Positions 1 to 11,500 of a stretch of 64,000 nt of DNA are shown here, one piece after another. The stretch covers positions 6,665,907 to 6,729,906 of the forward strand of contig NC_087068.1 of NCBI RefSeq assembly GCF_963678635.1, written 5' to 3'. The DNA comes from Symsagittifera roscoffensis. Its lineage: Eukaryota; Xenacoelomorpha; Acoela; Convolutidae. The position numbers and the translations under genes were made by a program. Numbering within the stretch: the stretch's first letter is position 1; every line of letters starts with the position of its first letter. The notes under the pieces are model-generated. The model searched no databases and had not been told where the DNA came from. It saw only the letters and a list, made by a program, of their open reading frames with translations.

Positions 1-2531
1 TAATTACACCATTTTTTGAAAGATGGTTTGCCTTTGAAGTTTGGGTTCTTTTCATAAATATTGAGTATTTCAGTGATTTTTTCAATGAGGTCTGTCTCTG
101 ATTCCTGTATATTATTAATATTAGTGGGAGTCGTTTCAATTTTGTTAACGTATTGTAATTTCAGATTTTCCGTTTCTTCTAGTTTCATCGTGATTTCTGC
201 TTGTTCTAATTTGTCTACTAGTTTTCGAAAATCTAAATCGGGTTCTCGAATTGAAGAAGGATGGGATGCTCTCTTTTTTATTGCTATTTTCCTTAATTGT
301 GGTGTTAAGGTCATCATTAAGATTTCTGTCATCTTTGTGTTTTTATAGTCATGTGTATTTAGTGAGTATGCTTTTCGAACTAGTGTTTCGATTCGTACTG
401 CTATTTGCTTGATGGTTTCGTTTGGTAATCTGCGAATTTCATTACATAAAACTCTTTGTTGTTGTTTGTTTCTTTCGGAGTCAAACATTTTTGAAAATTC
501 TTGTGTAAATCTTTTCCAGTTTGATTTTATTTCTAGAGGTAGTACTGAAAACCATTTTTGGGCTGCGCCATCTAAGGTTGTTTGTATCAACGCTGTGCGT
601 CGATGTATCCAGTTTTGATGTAGTGGCGTATTAATTGGTTCAGGTCCAATGTTTAAAATCAGGTTTGCTGTTACTGCATTTAAATAATCTTCTACAGAAT
701 ATTCAGGGTCTGTTCCTGTGAAAACCATTAAAGGTTTGTTTGATGTTATTGATGATCCACCCATAAGGTATGGATTCATTGTCATTTGTAATGATTCTGC
801 TGCATTTGGCATTTGAGAAAAATTTGAAAGTTGGTTTCTTGTTATTTCATGTTGTTGAAGATAATATGGGAGTGGTATTTCATTTTGCATTTGTGATGGT
901 TGATACGAGTGTGCAGTCATTGGATTTTGTTGTTGAATTGGTTGAAAAGATTGTGTATTAATTGGATTTTGTTGTTGAATTGGTTGTTGATGTTGTGCAT
1001 CTATCGGTTGTGGAGAAAAATTCCTATGATTTGTACGTGTTTTCTGTATTCCTTGTCTACGATATTCTTGAGTATTTGGTGCAAATATATCTGGTTGTAA
1101 GAAATCATCATCTGAGGATAAATAATCCATTTGGTAAGATGTTTGTTTTTTACTTTTATTTTGTTGAAAAAATGGGTAATTTTCACTGCGATCCTGTGGA
1201 GGATTTGGTTGAAAATTTTTGGAATTATATTGGGCCGTTGGGTTATCCCAGTTTCGAGGTTTTGTATGTTGATTAAAATTCCTTTGTGGTTGATAATTTG
1301 TTTTTGACGGATGTGTATAATTATAATTATGGTCTGCAAAGTTGTTTCTAGTGAATGTTTTGCGTGTTTTTGATGGTATTGTCATGGGTCTGTATGTTTG
1401 GTAATCCATATGTGAATATTTAGGGGCAACCGAAGGTTTAACGGTTGATTGTAAGGTTACCTGTGTTTGTGAAGGATTTGTATTTCTTGGTGTTGTTAAA
1501 TTTGGGCGTATTGGTGAAATACTTTGTTGTGTAGTTGTTGTGTGTACAATTTCTTCATTTATGAAGTGTGATGGTGTCTGGATATCTTGTTGAGTAAGAT
1601 TCCTAGTTCCATTGAGGTTTTCGTTGTGTATGACTGTGGAGTTTAAACTATTATTTTGTGTATCGGGTAAAAATGTATTATAGTTTAATGGTGTTGCATC
1701 AATTGTTAATGGTATTACTCTTACATAGTCTCTTATGTAAGATATCGTACTTATTGCTTGACTTGAGATTGATTGTGGGAAGCTTATAAATGCGGGATGA
1801 GACCATTCGGGGTCCCAAACATAATCTGATTGTTCTGTGATAGCGGTATCATCGTTCGAGTTTTGGGGTCTAAAATTTTTTCTTGCTTGTGCAATTAAAT
1901 CAATATTATGTGTGAAATAATCTATTATGAACCATGCCAAGATTTTTTGTAAATCGTGTTTGGTATGTTGTGAAACGTCGTCTTTCGTGAAATTTTCTTT
2001 AATGATGTTTAAATAACTAGAGAGTAGTGTGATTTCATGTCGTACTCTTAAATGTTTAGATGTTTCTGTCGGTGAGACATTTGTTAATGGGAGTTCATTT
2101 TCTAATATCGAAATATAACTATATATTATTGCGAAAACTTCATTGGTGAAAATGGAGTTTGCTCTTTGTGAGTTATGGTATTGGATGCTTTTTATATATT
2201 CTAAAAAAACTTTTGAAAATTCTAAATCAAGATCGTCTGTTTGAATAGTATATGTTCTATTATTATGGTTTGGGGAAGTGAATTCTATAGAGTAGATTCC
2301 ATACTGTTGTGTTATGTTGCATATATCTTTTAGATAGTGATCTATGATTTGTCTTTTGATTTTTACATCGGGGAACTCTGTTTTACATGGACTAATTCCG
2401 GGTTCAAATAAATTTACGAGTAAATTTTGACAAAATATGTGTTGTCCTCTATCGGTATCTGCATCTACTATAAAAGGAAAGATTTCATCATCATCTGGAG
2501 TTTCTTCACCTGGAGTGTGCGTTGAGCTCAT
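1..2531 (-). CDS. Gag-like polyprotein of a retroelement, incomplete at window edge
   Basis: An open frame starts at the ATG at 2529-2531 and runs without a stop to position 1, at least 843 codons. The first two thirds are hydrophilic and rich in Asn, Gln, Thr and Pro. They include a duplicated Gln/Asn-rich segment (about 900-1000 in window coordinates). The last third, about 770 down to 200, looks like a retroviral-type capsid domain: an F-x-G-T-D-x-E-x-x-V-x-x-Y-L start, a W-I-H-R-R-T-A-L helix, then G-A-A-x-x-W-F and W-x-x-F-x-x-E-F-x-x-x-F. Those spacings are typical of Ty3/gypsy Gag. No zinc knuckle, protease or polymerase lies in the visible part; they would lie left of the window. The start overlaps the upstream small ORF by 26 nt in another frame. 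The lack of stops suggests a recent or still active copy. Gag assignment is from motif shape only. Confidence 0.75.
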   Translation of the reverse strand, partial: MSSTHTPGEETPDDDEIFPFIVDADTDRGQHIFCQNLLVNLFEPGISPCKTEFPDVKIKRQIIDHYLKDICNITQQYGIYSIEFTSPNHNNRTYTIQTDDLDLEFSKVFLEYIKSIQYHNSQRANSIFTNEVFAIIYSYISILENELPLTNVSPTETSKHLRVRHEITLLSSYLNIIKENFTKDDVSQHTKHDLQKILAWFIIDYFTHNIDLIAQARKNFRPQNSNDDTAITEQSDYVWDPEWSHPAFISFPQSISSQAISTISYIRDYVRVIPLTIDATPLNYNTFLPDTQNNSLNSTVIHNENLNGTRNLTQQDIQTPSHFINEEIVHTTTTQQSISPIRPNLTTPRNTNPSQTQVTLQSTVKPSVAPKYSHMDYQTYRPMTIPSKTRKTFTRNNFADHNYNYTHPSKTNYQPQRNFNQHTKPRNWDNPTAQYNSKNFQPNPPQDRSENYPFFQQNKSKKQTSYQMDYLSSDDDFLQPDIFAPNTQEYRRQGIQKTRTNHRNFSPQPIDAQHQQPIQQQNPINTQSFQPIQQQNPMTAHSYQPSQMQNEIPLPYYLQQHEITRNQLSNFSQMPNAAESLQMTMNPYLMGGSSITSNKPLMVFTGTDPEYSVEDYLNAVTANLILNIGPEPINTPLHQNWIHRRTALIQTTLDGAAQKWFSVLPLEIKSNWKRFTQEFSKMFDSERNKQQQRVLCNEIRRLPNETIKQIAVRIETLVRKAYSLNTHDYKNTKMTEILMMTLTPQLRKIAIKKRASHPSSIREPDLDFRKLVDKLEQAEITMKLEETENLKLQYVNKIETTPTNINNIQESETDLIEKITEILNIYEKNPNFKGKPSFKKWCN

Positions 2532-2973
2532 TTTTTCGTTCGATGACTGTTAATATGTAATTATTAATGTGTCGAATTGGTTGATTCCAATTGTATAGAT
2601 GTACTGGTTTGTGTTTGTACTGTTTTTTTATTCTTCTTTTTCCTCTTTGTGATGAATTTGAAGTTGTTTCTGAGTCAGAAAAATATAATTGATCGTGAAG
2701 TGGGTAATTTTTATCTATTGATTCTTTTAGTTTGTAAAGTTCGTCTAAACTGTTGGTTTCTGATTCTGAAAATGCGTTTCGATTTTTTGAAAATCTTTTT
2801 CGTGTTATTTGTCTTTGTTTAGTTATTATTTTCCTCTTTAGTGTTTGTCGTTTTGTTCGAATGTATCCAACTGTTTGTGTATGAGGTGTGATTACAAGGT
2901 CGTATTTTTTGTTATCTATTTCACAATTGTGTAAAACGATTGTTTGTTTATTTCCTAGGTTTTTAAATGACAT
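2506..2973 (-). CDS. Small basic ORF upstream of the Gag-like ORF (155 aa)
   Basis: A 155-residue ORF with ATG at 2971-2973 and stop at 2506-2508. It is strongly basic in the middle (Lys/Arg-rich residues 40-65 and about 110-120), separated by an acidic Ser/Glu stretch. I do not recognise a domain. It precedes the Gag-like ORF on the same strand, and its last 26 nt overlap the start of that ORF in a different frame. This arrangement would suit termination-reinitiation or leaky scanning on one transcript. It may be a leader or accessory protein of the retroelement, or a genuine first coding segment joined to the next ORF by frameshifting. Function unknown. Confidence 0.55.
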   Translation of the reverse strand: MSFKNLGNKQTIVLHNCEIDNKKYDLVITPHTQTVGYIRTKRQTLKRKIITKQRQITRKRFSKNRNAFSESETNSLDELYKLKESIDKNYPLHDQLYFSDSETTSNSSQRGKRRIKKQYKHKPVHLYNWNQPIRHINNYILTVIERKNELNAHSR

Positions 2974-4516
2974 AAGGTTTAGAATGACGGATGCAAAGGG
3001 TTGTTAAATGATTTCTATTTTCCTAAACTGTTAGTTCTTACGATTTTTTGGTTAGCTTAACCTGGGTCTATTTGTTCAGGGTTGGAGAGAAAAGTATATC
3101 GATTCCGAAGAATGATTTTTACTTTCTCGTGACTAGTATAAGCTAAGGTGTTAACTTACTTAATCTTACTTAGGGGTAGTGATTGTGTTCAAGGGTTGGA
3201 GAATAGTAAATCGATCCACAAGGTTCAGGTATAATTAGAACGCGAGTAGTTCGTTAGATACTATTTTAAACTTACTAAGTCTAAGATTTATCCTGGGTCT
3301 GGTAAGAGGGGGGGTCAAGTGAAGGATGAATAACCGAAGTTCTTCACTATTTATCCTAATTTGAATGATTAGTTTTGTTTAAAAATTTCTATTAGTCTTG
3401 GGTCTTTAGAAAGGGTTGGGTAGTGAATCGACGTTTGAGGTCGTTAGACACTAATTAAGTGGGTGGGGGAGAACAAAGTTGTTCTGTTTGATCCAAGGAT
3501 AAGCCTTGATGATCAAGTTTGAAATTTAATTAAGTAGAAAATGATTTAAGATCCAAGGATAAGCCTTGATGATCTGATTTTAAATTAAGTGACTTTAAGT
3601 TTTAATAAAGTTTTAAATTTGTGTAAAGGAAAGATTTAGTGTTTTATGATGTTAGTGAGTTGATGATTGCTGTTATGTTTTAGGTGATGAAGCTGGAACA
3701 ACAGGATGATTTATGATTACTAACCATTTATTGTCATGCTACTAATTTTTATTTTTATTTTCCAATAAATATTTTTCAAACATGTTTTGTATAATACTGC
3801 AGAGTTTTAGGAAAACGATCTTAGATCTTTTTATCAATCGTTATTGTATAATATTAATTTTGTTTAGCGCCTGAAATGATTTTGAAGAGTAACTTCAAGG
3901 TTTTATGTTTGCAAATGGAAATCTAAATTCATTGCAAGTAGTATTCGAAATATAAAAGTTTGTTCTGGCTTTTGCCGAACTATCATATAACTATACGGCA
4001 AGTTTCTACTTTGTCGTATGTCGTCTTTGGTTCGAGGTCTTCTTCCAATTCCGGGTAGTTCTGTTATGGTTCGGAATATTGGCTCTGATCTATTGAGTCG
4101 GAGAGACATTTCAATTAAATTATTGTCGTATAACATTTTGTAAATGTTTTTGTCTAATTTCTAATCTATTTTTGGTTAATTCTAATCTAGTAAGGTCTTG
4201 TTCGAGACTTATGGTCGCACCAGATGAGTTAGGACCGAAGTGTAACTCATAGAGTAATTTCGGATAGGGTACACCGTCTGCTCGTCACGCTATCTTATTT
4301 TCGGCCGGATAGATTCGTGCAACTTCTTAGTCTAATACCGATCCTAATCTTACTCTTATACTATCTAGTCTCAGGTTGTTTAACTAGTCTCTGCTAGGCT
4401 CAATAGATCTAGGGTATACTGGTTTATTGCGGCTGCTGAAGTGCTCGGGAGAGTCCAACTAATTTCTAAGTTAAATTCAAATCTCTCTGGTGCTGAAATT
4501 ACAAGTAACTTCAGCA
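2974..4516 (-). repeat. Probable 5' leader and LTR of the left-edge retroelement
   Basis: Non-coding DNA lies directly upstream of the two retroelement ORFs. Part of it (about 4225-4450) has a diverged second copy at about 60640-60850, which marks it as repetitive and LTR-like. A TG/CA-type outer edge may be the inverted TGCTGAA/TTCAGCA pair at 4491-4516; read on the minus strand this would begin an LTR with TG. The second LTR is outside the window, so neither border is confirmed. The primer binding site was not identified with confidence. The stretch also holds many short CTAATCT-type motifs. Confidence 0.4.
3490..3574. repeat. 25-bp direct repeat with internal hairpin, two copies
   Basis: The same 25-bp motif occurs at 3490-3514 and 3550-3574. 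It starts and ends in GATC and contains the stem CAAGG/CCTTG around a 5-base loop. It lies in the presumed leader of the minus-strand retroelement and could be an RNA structure such as a packaging or translation signal. That role is inference only. Confidence 0.6.
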
Positions 4517-5318
4517 CTTACAAATAAGTGGGTTGTTAGTTAGATGGATCATGATTGGTTAATATTAAATACTTTACATTGGTAAAACATTTAATTTATC
4601 CAATCATAAAATATAGTTTAGATCAGGTTCCAATTTGTTCAGCTGTGATGGCTTAAGCTCGATTTCCTTACGCTCGACTCAAGCCGTAATCAAAAAGCTA
4701 CTGCAGATAGGGGGTATAGCTGAGGTGACCGTTTGATCACGGTCAAAGTAATATTTTTGTCGACATTTTGGGACCAAGTTAACATCCCCCCCCCCCCAAA
4801 TCCGGTTAGGGGGGAGGATGTTAAATTGGTTCTGAGCTCGAATTATTAGCCAATCAGAATAGAGCTTTTTACATGCAGCGCTAAGTAGATTTAAATTAAA
4901 AAGTGGAGCGATGTTGACTTTGATCCACATTTTGCATCAAGTTAACAGTTAACAATGGGGGTTGATAAATGGGGGGACCTCAGACGATAAGCAAATTAGA
5001 CGGAGGTACTTAAAAGGAAATTAGACGGTTTTGCAAAACTGCAATTGTGAGAAAATAGACGAAAGTGAGAGAAATTAACCTCGTTTGCACACAAATTGCG
5101 TTAGAAAAATAAAATTTCCGAGACCCCGTTAACAATAACTTAACATTTACTTAACATAATTAAACATTTACCAGTAGATGTCCATAATGTAGCCGGAAAA
5201 TAAACATTTTAGAGCGTAAACACCCAAACTTTGCGTTTAATTTTGTCGATATTAAGATTCGATGACAGTGATTATAAATTAAGTTGAATTTATTCAGTTA
5301 GGTTCATTGTACGCTGAA
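4517..5318. other. Upstream region of the GT92 gene; hairpin and C-run
   Basis: No coding sequence is seen. A run of about 12 C at 4787-4798 faces a G-run about 20 bases on, and the flanks CCAAGTTAACATCC and GGATGTTAAATTGG pair, giving a hairpin at about 4772-4834. The last few hundred bases before 5319 must contain the promoter and 5' UTR of the GT92 gene if the start is right. I see no confident TATA or trans-splice acceptor. Confidence 0.4.
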
Positions 5319-5544
5319 ATGCGCAATCCAGCCTCTCCATGCTCTCGGATATTACAGAGAAGATACATAGTCGTGGGTTGCTTCTGTTTATTGATTTTTC
5401 TTCCATTATTTTTACCTTCTATTTCAGACTTTACTTTTTATTTTGAGAGAGCACAGTTCACTAAATCAGATCTCTTCGGCTTGTGTACCGACCAACTGAC
5501 ATTTTGCATTCCGGGACTTCAAAACTTCACCGTTTTTCCCATCC
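5319..5544 (+). CDS. GT92 gene exon 1: start and signal anchor
   Basis: ATG at 5319. Residues 10-16 are basic and residues 17-35 are a hydrophobic run rich in Val, Cys, Phe, Leu and Ile, which makes a type II membrane anchor. The donor is GTGAGT at 5545, a strong consensus, leaving one base of the next codon. A TTG is in frame 12 nt upstream, but no earlier ATG is in frame nearby. Confidence 0.7.
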
Positions 5545-8500
5545 GTGAGTATATCCAATTTGGTACTATACTATGATAGAGTGATCCGTCGAAAAAGCAA
5601 CTTTGCGATAGACAGGTCCCACATGCATTTCGCATGTTATAATTTTGAAAACTATGTGTATAAATTATTCATTTCAAAAAATCTTGCAAATTATGTTCAG
5701 CCAGAAACTTTTCAGATTGAAATTGGTAGTTACCCGCACTGACAAATAGGGTTTCGGATTTTAAACCGAGGCAAATCGATTAACAATGTACATTTTACGA
5801 ACTTAAATGGATTTTAAATCGATTTAAATTGAACTTTTTTGGAAAATTTAGATCAATTTAAGTGTCTAACAATCGATTTAAATCGTCTTGGATGGATTTT
5901 CAGACTCACTAAAATCAATATTTTTGCTAACACGGCAAAAAACATACTCTTCAGAATCAAATTAAAATATTTAATTTTCAATTTTTATATAAAAGCTCAC
6001 ATGCCAGATTTAAAGAATTCAAAAAATGATATACATATATCAAAGTTTAAGCTCGAAAATATGCCATGAAATCATAGAAAATTATTGTAAATCAGATTAT
6101 GGGAAAATCCTATGGAACAAACAAGAAAAGAATCAGAAAAAAATTTTGATCTCAATAAAATGCAATTAAATCATAGGAAATCATGAATGTAAATCAGATT
6201 GTGAGTAAAAACTTAGGAAACGAAATAAGGATCAGTTTTTGAACTCAAAATATGCAAGGAAATCATAGAATTTTATCGATATTTTGGTATTTTTATTTGG
6301 TCTTTTTTATGCTACAATACGCTATGGGTGTAAAATGAAAAAAAAAGATCGGCAACAAATAAATGCAATTAAAACTTAAAACTGATGAAACTCGAATGAA
6401 AAAAAAAACTAATTATATCGATTCAAATCCGTTTTAATCCCCTCAAAAACAAAAACAAATTCAAACTGGAAAAAACGGATTTAAATTGATTTAAAATTGA
6501 TTTGGATCAATTTTTGTAGCTGGGTTTTACAGTCAATTTAAATCAATTTTCAATCGATCCAAATCAATTTTTAGTTTTTTTTTTAATATTTGTACTTTTT
6601 TCATGCTAAAAGTGATCTAAGTTTTTTCAAGATTTTTTTTCATACTAAAATCGATTCTAATCCTTTTTTGTCAGTGCGGGTAATTTATTGCTTATATAAA
6701 AAAAATTGTTCGCTTCTGTTTATTTTACAGTTTAACAAACATAATTGTGTTACCTTATTTGTCATCAAAACTCATTTTTGGCGTTTTTTTTTTCAAATTT
6801 TCTTCTCAAATGGCGAGGGGCGAAAATTTACGAAGTAAACAAAACTTTACGATATTGAAGAATTTGAGAGCTTTAGGTGTCTTATTCTCAAGGGACCTGG
6901 TTATTTTGAAGGGACCGCTCTATCATAGTAGCACCTCCAATTTTTATATTATTTCCTGGTAAATTTGCCCGACTCAAAAATTGAGTGCAACATTGCAGCC
7001 CGACTGCGGAATTGAATTTCGGTCGAGCCATCCTTTTGCGGATGACCGTCTATTCGGGTTAAGTAGCAGTATTTAGACAACCGCGTATTCAGACTAGTCA
7101 GTAAGCAGACAAATGCTATAGAGAGTTGCAAAAAATTCGACAGACAGAACTAATTAAAAAGATCAATTGTCTAGACGTCACGGAATACTCTTATTTTCAA
7201 CGTCGAATAAGAGTATTATACAACGTCGAAACAATAAACACAACGTCGAAAACAATAAACACGACCAAAGCTAAAACAGGACTGCTCGTATCAAGGCGAA
7301 GCCCTGAATTTTCCGACTGCCTCTTAAGGTCTATGGAGCAGTAATAACATGAAGAAATAAAATGTAATAAATAAAAATGAGTTTTTAAAAAAAAAAAGAA
7401 TTTTTTTTGTGAAATTTATCCTTCCACGCGCCATATAAAGTACAAAGTGATAGAAGTTGCTCATATTAACAAATCTATTTTGGCAAATAAGCTTCCTTCG
7501 ACCAATTTGGAATGATTTTTAGGACGGAATATTTCTTCGCTTACGCGCGTTAATTGTCCCAAATTGGCAAAAATTGCAATCTTTAAACCCCCATAACTTC
7601 ACAAAAATTAATCACAGATGAAATATCTTTTCAAATTTAAGCTCAGGACAAATATATTTTTTGAATGGTGTAAACAAATTTTCCTCAAAGATAGTTAGTG
7701 AAAAAGTCGAAATGTGTCTGAAGAAAAAAAACCACCTGAGCACAAATATTCCGTTACTTTCGTTACGAAAGTCGAAACAATAAACACAACGTCGAAAAAT
7801 CATTAAACAGAGTTTCGCTCAAAATCAATAACCACGGCGGGCAATTGCATCCGAAGCGTCGAATAGTAAACCTGGAAACAGGAAAATTATTGCTCAGGTT
7901 TGCTTATGTTTTTCTGCGATTAGTTTCCAAAATTTGAATGATTCGATCATATTCACTTCCGTTTGTTTTTTATGGGGCGGAATATTTTTTTGTTGATAAT
8001 AACTCTAGAGTTTGATTTTTCAACTTATTTTACCAAACGTTTTATAGTAAAATCTGCATGCTCATCGCAGTATTTAAAATATAGGCTAGCATAGTCATAG
8101 GATAACCGTCAATCTCGCATTTTGAATTTGGCTTGACAAAAAATTCAAGGTTATTCGGCTTCACATTTTGCATGCAAAAAAATGTCGAAAAGTACTGATT
8201 GCTCATTTTAATTAATTCTGTCTGTCCGATTCTTAGCTATTAATCATATAGTAACCAATCAGAATCGAGACAAGAAAGAAATTAATCATACATAAATTTT
8301 TATTTCATTAAAATGCTTGCTCATCTCGATTCTGATTGGTTCGGAGGTCTATTCGCAACAAATTTTTTGAAATTTTGTCGTTTAACCTCAAATTTTTTTT
8401 TTCAGCGGAACTCAGAAATGTTAAAATAATTGACTGATGTAAAATGTGTACTTTGGCGTCAGATTGAATCCCGCTCGGGCAATTTATTTATTTATTTTTT

Positions 8501-11500
8501 AAATTTAAATTGCTCGACTTAAACCAAAATTTTTTAATTTAAATTGAGCGGACTCGTAAATTACATTTATATAAATTGAAATTAATTTAAATTGGTGGTA
8601 ACATTTACCGGACTTTTTTCAAATTTTTGCTTTTGTAATTTAGAGCATCTAATCAGCTCCGCACTATGTGATCACTTGTGGGCGTTTGATTTTTGAAAAT
8701 CTGTCGGTTTTCAGAACATTTTTTATTTTTTCATCAGAAATATTTAAATTAAAGCGCCATCTCTCTGATTAGTTCATTTCCTCCATTTGCTCAGACATAG
8801 TTAGTTAACCACAAAAAAATAGTTATTGAACTAAAATCCGGGCCTGCTGTTAATGCAAAATTTAGCAGACCGACCTTAAAAATCAACAATGTAAAGCACA
8901 AACGCCTACATGTGCGATTGATTTTGTACTTATGTCAGGTGGGCAGTCAATGGGCAAAATCGTCTAAAAGCAGAAAGGGTCTAAGAGCAGAAAAACCGAC
9001 AAATATTGAGCCAAACGGGTTAATGGAATAAAACAATTACTAGAATCAACAATACTACCAGAGAACTGAACAAATTATACATTAAGAATGACCGAATTAT
9101 ACATTAAGAATGACCGAATGACCAAATGAACCATGGGCGAAAGACCAAAAACAAAAACAGTCGAAAGTCAATTACTAAATTGAATGAATTGCCGTTCAGC
9201 TAAACTGAATTAAATGAAATATTATTTTGCTTCTTTTACAACAAAATCCTTGAAACACAAAGTTTTTTTCAAATTCGCCGGGGGTCAGTGACAATTTGAA
9301 ATTTTGCATATTTCTGCCGTTTTTATATTCGGACAATATTAATATGAATTCCCTGGAAATGTTATAACTTATATTGAATTGCGTTATAACTTATATTGAA
9401 TTTATGCAGACTCAAAGCAATTAACGCTGACTTCAAAGATGGCATCGTCGAAGTAGCGACCGCGTCGAATTCCCATAGGTTTCATACGTTCACTAGGGTG
9501 TCCGGCAAATGAAACGACAGCTACTAAGACGACAACCGGGCCGATCCTTAGGACGATACTATATTTGATGTTTTATCAGCGTATTTAAGGGCTGGGGGAC
9601 GCTCTCTTTCTCAGGGATTCGATCCCTTGCCGACCCAAAGGGTCCCCCCTTTGAACCATTCGAGTAAATCCTAGATCCGCCCTTGTTCTAGTAAAACGGA
9701 AAGTAACCAAGATGTTTTATTGGTAATTTCATTGATTTCATTTGTTGAAACGCTTTGGTGCTCAATTTTTGCTTGAACCCAAAATTTTTGAAAACTTGAA
9801 CATTTTTCCAATAGTTGTTTTTTTTCCTGATATTTTTAAGAGAAAACCCAGTATGAGCTGCACCTTTTGGCGTTCAATTTTTTCACGCACACTACACTTT
9901 TATTCATCATTTTTGGAAGTAAATGCGTGTTTTTTTCGGTTCTTAGTAATCCTTACGAATAATTTGGGTGTAATTGCATTTGAACTGTCTTCAAAAGAAA
10001 ATTCTTGATCCATTTTTATGCATACCACCGCTGGTCTTTTGACTTTATCCGTTATCATATTATTTATCTCGTCATGTAGTGGGGGGTTCATGGTCAGTTG
10101 CAGTGAATGTATTTGTTGGATTAGGTTTTCTGCTTTCGACTTTTGTTTTTAGTAACTTATATGGCTTTGATACGTCTTCTCTTATTTTCTGATTCGTCCT
10201 TACCCACCGTGGAGTTATTGGCAAGATTTTCAGAAAAACGTTCTTGCTCTCTTTCCTTGTTTCTCTATTTAGGACTTTTCGAAAATAACGGAATATTTGT
10301 GCTCGGGGTGGTTTTTTTCTTCAGACAAGTTTTGATTTATAACTAGCCTTTTTTGACAAAATTTTTAAATCATTCAAAAGTTATTGCTCTTTTATGCTTA
10401 AAATGAAAAGATATTTTATCTATAATCATTTTTTGCCAAATTATGGGAGTTCAAAAAGTGCCTAATAACGCGTAATCCGTCCTCGAAATCGTTCCAAATT
10501 GGTTGAAGAAGCTTGTTTGCCATAATTGATTTGTTGTTAGGAACAAGGTCTACTTTCTTTTCGGGGCGATGACTTTCTCAAAAAATGTCAAAATGGAAAA
10601 AAAAATTTTAATTTTTTTTTACAATTGAATTTTTCATGTTATTACTGCTCCATAGACTTTAAAAGGCAGTCAGAACATGCATGGTTTCGCCCTGATACGA
10701 GCAGTATGTTTGTTTTTGTTGACGATTCTCTTTTTGTGGTTTTTTCTTGATAATTTTCTGCTGAATGTTTTGTCTAATGCGCTTTTTGATTGGCGAGATT
10801 TTTTATTTCGGATTAGCGAAGTCGTTGTAAATTGTCGTTTCAAAATCGATGATTAGTTTGTTGTACTTGAGTTGTTCCTAGTTGATTACAAACTTCAATC
10901 TTCATTACTGCTGTTCCGTTCAAACTTAATTTAACTTAGTAGCCTTTTTTAAGTTGCTCATTTTTGGAAAATTCATATGATTGGTTTTATCTCTAACTTT
11001 TGATGGTGCTTGTTTCCTTCAGAGCCCAACGTGTTTGAAGGATCTGGAGTCATTTTTCCTGTTTTTTTAATGTTATAACTGAGAGTTTTTCATGAGTTGC
11101 GTCTTTTAGGGTTGAATATATTGCTACTTTTCTACTATCAAGCCAATTTTATGTAAATGCGTGTTTTAAGGTTCTGCTTGTATATTCAACCTTAAATTAT
11201 CTAGAATTGCAGTTTTCTTCAACGCCGTTTTACCACAACGCCGTTTAAAAATACCAGTATTTCTTGTTTTATGCTATCCTTGATCATCTATCTCATCATA
11301 GTGAGTGAGTTCAGGGTCATTTGCAGTGAATATGCGTGCCCGTACCCAGCGGAGGCTGTTTTCTAGAAATTTTCTATCGATTTTTCAGCAAAGTTTTCTC
11401 GTATTTTATGTGCAGAAATGATCTATTTCTTTTCTAGTTTAGAAAAAAAACAGTTTCTGGCGAGGAAATACCAGAAATCAGTTCGCTGCTCAACCGCACG

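Noticed and set aside
770-1339. Several plus-strand and minus-strand ORFs of 60-112 codons
   Set aside because: They are other-frame shadows of the long minus-strand Gag-like ORF, caused by its Gln/Asn-rich repeats.
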